Shown piece by piece: positions 31,236-39,193 of a DNA stretch of 39,193 bases (its first letter is position 1; each line of letters starts with the position of its first letter). The notes beneath the pieces were generated by a model. It searched no databases. It was not told where the DNA came from and was given only the letters and a program-made list of their open reading frames with translations. This stretch comes from Phallusia fumigata (Eukaryota > Chordata > Ascidiacea > Phlebobranchia > Ascidiidae): NCBI GenBank assembly GCA_008931825.1, contig QXVZ01033391.1, forward strand, positions 11,373 through 50,565, written 5' to 3'. The translations under genes were made by a program, and so were the position numbers.

Positions 31236-32640
31236 GAGAGGTGAGGACTTTAAGCGCAGTGCGGACTGCAATATCTGTCAATGCGTCAAATTACCTGCCT
31301 TATTATTTTGTGGATCGTTTTTTGTTTTTGCTTTTTAAGATGATTACTTTAATTTGGATCAACCAATCGGATTCGCTACAAAATCTGGTAATTCTGATAG
31401 GAGTTTGATGTATGTAGTTGATTCGTAAAACGCAAACGGTCCAGTGAGGAGCGACAGCGCCACCTAGCGGTTTCAAAAGTCGAACCAAGCTACTCAACAG
31501 TTTGTGGAAAAGGCAAAAACGAACCTCCTTCAAACTGGCGCAACAGACCAGACAGTAAGTTCCATTATTCTGGCGACGAATAAATCCGTAAACCAGGTAG
31601 TTAATAATCTTAGCTAATTATCCACTTACACATTGTAAGTTAAGTTTCTCAACTCACCAGAGCAAGCTTGTGTGGCCTCATAATGCTCCCCGTTCGTCAC
31701 CAAGGATTGAAACCAGTTAGAGAACCGAACTTGAGTAGAATTTCTCCAGGACTCCAAATCCATCCCATATTTTTTAATCTGCCACAAAAACATAATATGT
31801 TACGTGGCAAGAACAAATGGTTAACTTTTTTACGATTAGGTCAAACGCGTCAAACAGTTCGGTCAAGTGAGGAGCGACAGCGCAACCTAGCGGAAAAAAA
31901 ACCTTATGACGAACCGAGGGATTATCTTTCAGAGAATTTTCAAGTCGGCCCAGCATTGTGAGGTTTAGCCGGCCAGTATAAACTGCCTACCAATTGACCC
32001 AACACACCCGAAGGTAAATGCCATTATTGTCTCCAGACTGCGAGGTTAAGAGGCGAACTCTTGCATAAATTATACTGTCCCGTTCAAGTATGAATTGGCG
32101 GAAACACGTGACACCAAGTTGGGTTCGTACAGTTGCAGTTCAACCTGCATCAGAAATGTTTTGGGGAAATAGTTGCCTGCTAAGAAAAACAGATTTATTT
32201 TGGTAAATCATAAGTAGTCTGAACACAAATGCCCTGAGTGGGTAGTTTAAAATACTTTGGGCAGTCAACAGGGCAAAATTAAATTAAGAAATTGTCTTTA
32301 CCCTTTTTATGCTTTGTGTTGGTGTGGTCTGCAGTTATGACACAGACTGCAAAGAAATGAGCATTTGTTTAAAAGGTGACAGGGGATAGATTTGCCACCA
32401 CAACGTTAAGCTTGGTTTAAGGAAGCTAGTAATGGCCCTGTCAACTGCATTTGAAGTTTTAGATTTAAATCTTCGTCTTCAACATTTATACCAGTCCAGA
32501 AATTTTTGAACATAAAACCAGAAATTCCAACATGTTTGTTTTCCCATTTGTGTCATAATGTCTGCAGACTTTTTAAACATTGCAAACTTATTTTAAACAA
32601 CAAAATGGCAACTGGGATTTAAGAGGGGTTGTACGAAACA
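31236..32640. other. Intergenic, repeat fragments, no gene recognised
   Basis: It contains the partner blocks of 29700-29960 and a repeated word gtgaggagcgacagcgccacctagcgg (31445 region), nearly the same at 31867-31892. The rest shows nothing recognisable. Confidence 0.45.
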
Positions 32641-32756
32641 GGATGTAGTCAGAAGTGGTGACTTGGGTTACAAATTAGCGTGCAAAATTACTCAACACAT
32701 ACTGCCTGCTGGTGTTAAAACACAACCCCAGGAGTCAAGTTGCATGTATCTTGACG

Positions 32757-32960
32757 GGCCCACGTCGGCTACACAAAGTGTTCAGCTGTATTTAATGTGT
32801 ACCGTCATATATACCAGCCTCCTGATAACATACCTGCATCAATCGAAGCAAGGAAACATCTAAAGTGTCGGAGCGAAGTTTTGAGTTGTAGGCATACTTT
32901 TCTTCAGTTGACAATTGAAAATAGTTGGTTGGAGATGAAAACTCATTGCAATATGTAGTA
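32757..32960 (+). other. Open segment of uncertain coding status
   Basis: One frame stays open for about 67 codons and reads NVYRHIYQPPDNIPASIEAR and then KHLKCRSEVLSCR, a composition more protein-like than most chance frames here. It is preceded by a possible acceptor (gtgttcag, 32783) but no donor or start was found. It may be a gene or retroelement relic. Confidence 0.25.
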
Positions 32961-33483
32961 GAACCATCCACATTCTATGATAAAACCTTTAGTACAAAAA
33001 CAACTGTTTGTATGTTGTATTGTGGTGTAATGGCAACATGAAAAACAAGTATATATAATTTAAAAAAATAAAAATAACCAAGTGTTGTATTTCTTATGGT
33101 TACCATGGAATTGCAGTGGTTTACAGAATAGTGAATTCATAAAATGATGCAACCAGATGGTGGAGAAATGGTGATGAAAAATGTGGCATTCGGAATCACA
33201 TTGGTTGTAGCACTCTCAATAACTCTATAAAATTGAGTGCAATTACTAACATACATTATATCATTTGCATTTATTTGTCATTGTAAAATTATATTTGCAC
33301 AGATCCAATAAAGTTTCAACAACTGCTGTTGTCAATAGCAGCTTTAAAAATACAAAATACCATTTACTAAACTAAAGTTTGTTTGGTATTTTTGTTGTAA
33401 AACTTCAATACACTTTTGCCAAAGGGAAAAATGCAGTGATAAATTAAAAGTTTTAACAAAGCAGTGGCCAATTGTCTCACCTT

Positions 33484-33568
33484 CAACCAGTATGGAACTG
33501 ATGTGGCTTGGTGAAGATTCATTGGGAACACACAAACAAAATGTTTGAACACTTGCATGCTGTTACAC
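33484..33568 (-). other. Weak exon candidate
   Basis: On the minus strand a tcttgtgcag acceptor and a TTGAAG|gtgaga donor bracket an open frame including FPMNLHQATSVPYWLK. No neighbouring exon joins it, so it is only a candidate. Confidence 0.2.
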
Positions 33569-34550
33569 CTGCACAAGACACTTCAGCATCAAGGCGAACT
33601 GTAGACATGTCTTTGCACAACATCTTAAAGGGTCACAAAATACATAAATTATGAAATACAAAATCACATTTGTAAGCATGGCCTTATGGTAAAATAAAGT
33701 CTGCCATACAATCTTTAGTGTAAGGTAACTAAGATGCAAGAACGAAAACCAATTAGTTTTACATTATTTTCTGATTTATGAGTTTGCAAAAATCTTTTTA
33801 CTCATCCTGTCCTTGGGCCTACAGTTCAATCCAAAATGCAAAAGTTGTTTTACCAATAGTTAGTCTAAAAATGCATTGGGCATAGAAGTGGATTGCATAC
33901 AATAATGTTCCGTATTTATAAAAAAAAATAGCACTTACAACACAACTGGGACCAGGTGCTAGTACACCCTCATGCAATGCCACTGATAAGTTTTTGCTTT
34001 TGGGGTTTTTGAGGAGTTTTGTTGATGTGAGTCCTGAGACCAGCTGAAGAAATAACCAGTTGATTTGACCTATGTTACAAAATTCTTATAAAGTAGGAGT
34101 TTTGCTGATACCCTGAGCTCTGAAAAGGTTACTCGTTTAAAGCTTATTTTAAAAAATTTAAGTAGGTAACATATCATCAAACACTCAAAGCAATATGCTA
34201 AATTACAGCAAATGCTGTAGTTTATGCGTGAAAAATGTTTGATGTGAGTTCTAGTCCTAACATGCTTCTCCTTGAAGCATCACCATAAGTAAGACAAAAA
34301 AATTATTTTCTTGTCATGAGAAAGTACCTTACAGCCACTCCAATTAAGTTATATGTAATTTAGTCAACTATCCGTTACAGTCCTAGCAATGCCAATAGGT
34401 AGAAAACTGACTAGATTGGACTTGATTTTAACAGAGTAAGATGATTTTAAGTCATGTCAAAAGTGCCCACATTTATGCACACACATTGGGTACATTTATT
34501 CCATTCTTTTTTCTTCATTTCCTCTTTGTTTTGGATTACTTTTTGGCAGC

Positions 34551-34657
34551 CAGCAGCTCATCTACTCATGCAAAACAAATATCACGAAGCCAACAAGTTG
34601 AGCTTTCATCTCACTGGTGAATTCATGGCTGAAGCAACGAATTATTCATGTTTGTAG
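34551..34657 (+). other. Weak terminal-exon candidate
   Basis: A strong pyrimidine tract and acceptor (ggattactttttggcag) precede an open frame ending in NKLSFHLTGEFMAEATNYSC and a stop. No upstream exon was found. Confidence 0.22.
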
Positions 34658-35363
34658 TAAGTTTGTAAGCTTGTCCTAAAGCAGGCCACGTAAGGTTGTA
34701 ACAGAAGTTACAACGCCACAACATGAAAAACTGTTTCGTCGCAAAAACTGAAAACAATTGGTTTCCATGTAACACCTTTAACCTTTCGACCTTCTAAATG
34801 CTAGCAAGTTTCTTTAATCAAGCGTGACGGTCTAATGGCAACGAACTGTGAAATTTTTCTAAACGACAAATGTTAAACAAATGTAATGTGTGTAACGTAC
34901 AACCAACGTGTTTTAACAAAATACGTCTTTAAAATTAAAGAAAGTCTAATATTTGAGAGCATTTTAATTTGATAAGGGGGAATTCCCTAATATGATAAAC
35001 CATTTTTTCAGGGAAATGTACCTTTCGTACAAAAAAAGAATGCATTTTAGCCATGATCACAAGTTTAATTCCTTTAATAATGAAAACGTTTGTTTAATGC
35101 ATAAACCCATTCATTATGCATCTATTTTTGCATTACTACCAGCTCGAATATGGTGGCACTAAATACCGAATGGAACTTTTGTGGATCTCGTTATGTTGGG
35201 GAGAACTGATTGACTAAAGTTTAAAAAAATAAGAAAATAAATACCACTGGTTTACTTTTCGGAAAATACCAAGCCACTGGTTCACCGCACAAGAGAGTTT
35301 GATCTTTTTTAATTGAGTAAACGGACAGTGATACAAACGAGAATGTGGTGCTGCAGTATGATG
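34658..35363. other. Intergenic, nothing recognised
   Basis: AT-rich sequence with no open frame, repeat or RNA gene that I can support. Confidence 0.4.
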
Positions 35364-35371
35364 CATTAAGG

Positions 35372-35589
35372 CAGTGATTCTAAACCGGGGGTTTCCCTAT
35401 GGGGGGATGTATTTTCTAGGCGGAAATTTTATTTAAAACAGAAATTATCAAAAAGTTTATCAATTGTAAGAAATCAGTTTATCTTCCTTTTATACTAACA
35501 TAAACATACTAAACTGAATTTCCGTTGGGAGATTTTGGTTTTGAATATTGGTTAAGGATGTCTATGGAATGAAAAAAAGAGAACCACTG
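35372..35589. mobile_element. hAT-type MITE, 218 bp, with perfect 8-bp target duplication
   Basis: It starts CAGTGATTCTAAACC and ends AGAGAACCACTG (reverse complement CAGTGGTTCTCT). It is flanked on both sides by cattaagg (35364-35371 and 35590-35597). Eight-base duplications and CAGTG ends are hallmarks of the hAT superfamily. The interior is non-coding. Confidence 0.88.
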
Positions 35590-35597
35590 CATTAAGG

Positions 35598-36615
35598 CAA
35601 TTCGTCTTGGCAACATTAATTCGAATTGGTGATCCTGTAGCATTCGCCTTTGTATTTTTATCGCCTTTATCTTTTTAAACACGATTCACACGTTACGTCA
35701 CTCAGAAATCGAACCGCTGGATGACCAGCCCCAATTTAATCTTCTTATCTAGCATTCGAACTTTCCGGATGTGGTTAATATGTGCAAACCTTGGTAAACA
35801 CATCCATCGTTTGTCACACGGACCGCACGAGTTTAGAGACGGCATTCTCATAGCCTTAAGCCATACCTATTTATTTTAAAAGCCCTTTCATTCTATGTGA
35901 TTCTTAACCGCGAAAAACGCGTTAAGCCCTTTCTATTTTAGCGCGATTTTACCGCCACCGAGGGAGACAGAGATCGAACTCAAGCAACCGGACTAATTGT
36001 TAGCCTAGTCAACGTAATTAAGTGTATTCTGTCTCAGTAATCAACTGGAGTTTATCTTTTTATTCGTTGAACGCATCTTCGTTATTCATGTAAGTAGCGT
36101 TGTATGCTTCACTAAATTTAATACAAACCAGTAATTCCTAAATGCACTGTTTGTTTTGGAGTCATTATCAGAGTTAGTAGGCGTCACGAAAACCCTACAA
36201 TCCCCCGTTTAGTTTAACAACGCGAGTTTTGTAAGCTTTGGTATCGCATAATACCTCCCATTTACTGTAAGCTTTAAGTTCGGTTGGACTTTTCCTACAG
36301 CAGATGTCATCCTTAGAATCCTGAGGTTTAAAGGCTTAATTTAATGAGTTTAGGTTGCCTTACGGATGTGTAAGGAATGGGATCAAAGGCAATGCCTGTA
36401 GCCATTATTGCTGCGAATCGTTTGTGGATCTGCCTAACTTCGGGGTCTGCTTACGAAACATACAGGTTTGTTGAAATTTCGCTTGGTGAAAGATCATGGC
36501 GACACAGTTGCATTCAAACAATCACCAAGCCGGAAATAGCTGCGCAACTCAACAGAGCGCAAAATATTAAAGGGAACTGGAAATTTGTCAAACGGAGTTG
36601 AATGCGTTGCAATTA
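35598..36615. other. Intergenic with SINE-like fragments
   Basis: A minus-strand B-box-like gagttcgatctctgtctccc lies at 35961-35980. A 74-codon plus-strand frame (36377-36601) has no recognisable domain. Confidence 0.4.
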
Positions 36616-36629
36616 CATTGTAAAAGAAT

Positions 36630-36765
36630 ATAGCGTTACATAACGGATCGAGTCCCATCGTTGGGTGGGCGCAATATGAAATCAAGACTCTGGTTTCAGT
36701 GACAAACGATATCACGAAGGGGGTAACGTTGTCCGCTGAGTCATACTGTCGCAACAGTTGGTCAT
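36630..36765 (+). repeat. tRNA-like/SINE fragment interrupted by a MITE
   Basis: ggatcgagtcccatcgttgg resembles a B box and its following stem. The sequence then runs into gtcatactgtcgcaacagttg and the target site of the MITE at 36769, beyond which gcaactacagtcccatt continues. Confidence 0.4.
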
Positions 36766-36768
36766 GTC

Positions 36769-37132
36769 TAGGCTTACCATACGTCCCGCTTTAGCCGGGA
36801 CTGTCCCGGTTTGAACGCCTTGTCCCGGTGTCCCGCCCGGTCAGCCAAAATATCCCGGTTTTTGTTTAGCTGTTACCCATAATCTGGTGTGGTTTATTGA
36901 CCCACATCTCTATTAATAACGTATATTATCAAGTTAACAAATGACCGAAAATACACTACCTGTACATAAAAATTAATTGCAGATTTCAGTGCCAATAATT
37001 TTGTCGGGCTATTTTTTATTAAATTAGTCATAGTGGTTGTACGTTTGGGTTGCATGTCAGAAAAAAACGCTTTATTTGCCTGCTTGTTTGAAAAGCGTCC
37101 CGGTTTTGAGTTGTAAAAATATGGTAAGCCTA
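36769..37132. mobile_element. MITE, 364 bp, with TIRs and perfect 8-bp target duplication
   Basis: It starts TAGGCTTACCATA and ends TATGGTAAGCCTA, exact inverted repeats over 13 bp. Subterminal cccgg-rich words (gccgggactgtcccggt, gcgtcccggttttgag) occur in opposite orientation near the ends. Flanks are gtcatgtc on both sides (36761-36768 and 37133-37140). The 8-bp duplication points to a hAT-superfamily transposase in trans. Confidence 0.9.
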
Positions 37133-37140
37133 GTCATGTC

Positions 37141-38109
37141 GCAACTACAGTCCCATTCTTGATTAGCCTGCATTGTTAGGAAACGGCTACCAGCAACAAA
37201 GATATTGCGACATTCCCGCAACAAATGGCCCTCAAGGACTCGTTGGACAGTAATGTTACTGAATTAGAATTTACGGAGTCTAAATCACAAGTGAGCTAAA
37301 GCAGTTATTACAACTTGTGAATCGTAACAAATTGGAATCAGTTATCACACGTTACGCACGCTTAGCCGTTGGATAGCGTTTGAACAAGGTTTTAGAACAC
37401 GCAAGAGATAAGCTGTTGGTTTTACAAACAACAAGAAAACCATAGTCCGCTATGTGTACATGGAACATTGTTAAAAGCGTGTGGTGCAACAAAACCTCCA
37501 AAACAACAAAGCATCTGTTTCGCCATCGGAGATTCATTGCGACACCGTGGTGTTGCTCTATCGTATTGACAACGCACAACGGTCTTGTACACGACAGTGC
37601 AACCCTGTTTTTCCGAGTGACGATTGCCATAAAATAAACATTGGCACACAACATAGCTACAACTGCTGACGCAACAAAGCTTTGTGTGGCGGAACCTTAT
37701 TTCTAACTGGAAATTTTAGTATTGTAGTCAAAATGAAATTATCAAAGTAAATTTTTTCATTAAGCAAGTTTACCCTTTATGGTGAATGATTACCAAACGG
37801 GTTCCTGTTAGTTTAGAAGTAAACAGAATAAAGTATTTGCAACAAAAGCCCACAAATCCTTGTCAAAAAGTGTCAGCGTGTAACTATCCTAAATTGTTTT
37901 AATGCCAAACCTGTTAGTTTTACAGTGGCTTTGTTTTATAGACACATATCATATAAAGCTCTATGCAATCTGTTTGTAACCACACAACGAAATATTTTAT
38001 ATGTGCAAAATGCATAATCAAAATAATAAATCAAAAAAATGCCTAAATGCACTGTGTAAACTTCAGTAATATAAGCAATAAAATATATATATGTGCAACA
38101 TAAACAATG
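37141..38109. other. Intergenic and 3' UTR of the right gene
   Basis: Short overlapping frames on both strands at 37352-37669 have no domains. The part nearest 38109 should be the 3' UTR of the minus-strand gene; an attaaa hexamer on the minus strand lies near 37897. Confidence 0.4.
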
Positions 38110-38213
38110 TTATTTTTTGCTTCTTTTTTTGTGGCAACACCATATGCCAACACCGACGAAAACAATAATCAATATCAGGACTGCGATGCCAATTCCTATC
38201 CAGGCTCCAATTG
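38110..38213 (-). CDS. Right gene last exon: transmembrane helix and basic tail
   Basis: It has 33 codons plus stop after a cctttctttag acceptor. The helix begins IGIGIAVLILIIVFVGVG; the tail ends KKRSKK, so the last residues could also act as a dilysine-type retrieval signal (KKxx-like spacing is not exact). Confidence 0.82.
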
Positions 38214-38495
38214 CTAAAGAAAGGATTATTCATCAGTTAATATCATCAGTGGATCATTTATGTGTTAGCAAAAGTTATGAGGGTCTTTTACTATTTTTGT
38301 ACCAAAGTTTGCAAATTATCTTACCCAAACAGACCCCGCTTGAAGTCCATTTGCCAGGTTCAGTGCAGGAAGCACTGAAACTTCCTGCATATCCATTGCT
38401 ACAAAGAACACTGACTGATTGGCCGACTTGTGATTCACACTTTAGGGTGTTGTTGACTGAATGATCCGAGGAAATCATGCTTTGATTACAAGTTG
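38110..38495 (-). CDS. CCP-domain transmembrane protein, last two exons
   Basis: Reading leftwards, exon 38495-38325 (171 nt, phase 1-1, acceptor ttttgtacag, donor gtaaga) encodes one CCP/sushi domain: cysteines in TCNQS, VLCSNGY, SASCTEP and GVCL, with GKWTSSG holding the conserved Trp, plus one extra cysteine (LKCES). Exon 38213-38110 encodes AIGAWIGIG, a helix of about 20 hydrophobic residues, then WCCHKKRSKK and a stop. It is thus the C-terminal end of a type I membrane protein with a ten-residue basic tail lacking tyrosines. Upstream exons lie beyond the right edge. Ciona vCRL1, described as a polymorphic CCP-containing membrane protein of follicle cells and other tissues, is a family to compare with; I cannot claim identity. 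Confidence 0.82.
38325..38495 (-). CDS. Right gene penultimate exon: CCP/sushi domain
   Basis: It has 56 full codons in a phase 1-1 exon. The GQSVSVLCSNGY segment and the GKW before the last cysteine are the signature of the domain. Confidence 0.85.
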
Positions 38496-38599
38496 CTGTA
38501 CAAAACATGTTTACTTCTCTTATACCTTATAAAAGCAGCAATGTGCATATTAATTGAAATTAATGCTTGAGATGGGTTGAGTTTAATTTGCTTCAAAGT

Positions 38600-39193
38600 T
38601 CTTGATAGAAAACACAGCGATACAACTAGAAGGGTGGCTTAGCATATATAGACATTCACATACACTATTACCCGATATTAAGAGGATATATTCCACACAT
38701 TATATTACATTGGGTGACATTATTGTTTCTGCTGGCAGAAACGCATGGGTCCCCACACATGCAAAGTTCTACATATTGCGTTTTTCAGAAAACATGTCAA
38801 GGCTATAGACATAAACAAAGCAATCAGTGCACCACAAAGACATGTTCTACAAACTGTCCAAGTTACATCAAGTTTGGACATTGTTTAATAATATTACACA
38901 TTTTAGGGGGCTAGTGGGGTAACTGCTGGGCTATAGGGTAAAAAAAATTAATTATTGCACCACAATGACATGTTATACAAACTGCCGAAATTTCATCTAA
39001 TTCAGAGATCGTTTAGGTATTTGCCCCATATTAGGGGGCTAGTGGGGTAAGTACTGGGGCTGTAGAGTAAAAAACCCTAATAATCGCACCACAATGACAT
39101 GTTATGCAAACTGTCCGAATTTCATCTAATTCGGAGATTGTTTAAGTATTTGCCCCATTTTAGGGGGCTAGTGGGGTAAATGCTGGGGCTGTA
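38600..39193 (+). repeat. Tandem ~125-130-bp repeats, same family as the left edge
   Basis: gcaccacaatgacatgttat recurs near 38956 and 39086 with a diverged unit at 38828, and tagggggctagtggggtaa follows each. The segment 38627-38770 also parallels 870-1010 (ctagaagggtgg ... tacactat ... acattgggt ... acacatgcaaagtt). The array runs off the right edge. Confidence 0.85.

Noticed and set aside
36377-36754. Overlapping plus and minus frames of 74 and 86 codons
   Set aside because: They overlap one another and a SINE-like segment; no recognisable domain.

Overview
The window looks like animal (metazoan) nuclear DNA. It is AT-rich, its genes are split by GT-AG introns with matching phases, and it is full of decayed transposons. 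The combination of compact genes, immunoglobulin-like (Ig) plus CCP/sushi receptors, a Ty3/gypsy element and many short MITEs and tRNA-derived repeats suggests a tunicate such as Ciona. That species guess is inference from overall character, not from a diagnostic sequence.

Three host genes can be built exon by exon. (1) A minus-strand gene (9235 down to 1999, continuing off the left edge) has a signal-peptide exon and three further extracellular exons whose phases join exactly; its third intron carries a Ty3/gypsy LTR retrotransposon (4078-8077) in the opposite orientation, inserted only 12 bp beyond a splice donor. (2) A complete plus-strand gene (15876-25890) encodes a type I membrane receptor of about 503 residues: signal peptide, Ig-like domain, CCP domain, two more Ig-like domains, one transmembrane helix, and a tyrosine-rich tail in which one exon has been triplicated (two copies intact, one decayed). 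Two additional phase-compatible candidate exons lie just before the transmembrane exon. (3) The last two exons of a minus-strand gene (38495-38110) encode one CCP domain, a transmembrane helix and a short basic tail. The three genes look like a small cluster of secreted-pathway, heavily N-glycosylated recognition receptors; an immune or allorecognition role is a hypothesis.

Region by region: 1-1500 and 38600-39193 hold the same family of ~125-130 bp tandem repeats, and an assembly-gap N sits in a local duplication at 996-1250. 2432-4017 holds a tRNA-like sequence, an 81-bp minisatellite and an inverted copy of its unit. 4078-8077 is the decayed retrotransposon. 9236-15875 is intergenic, with dispersed repeats, a 377-bp inverted-repeat element and repeated blocks carrying CACGTG and ATTGG motifs. 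25891-38109 is mostly a mosaic of partially duplicated non-coding blocks, SINE-like sequences and two well-delimited MITEs with perfect 8-bp target duplications, plus a few weak exon candidates. Most of the open frames outside the three genes and the retrotransposon look like chance.
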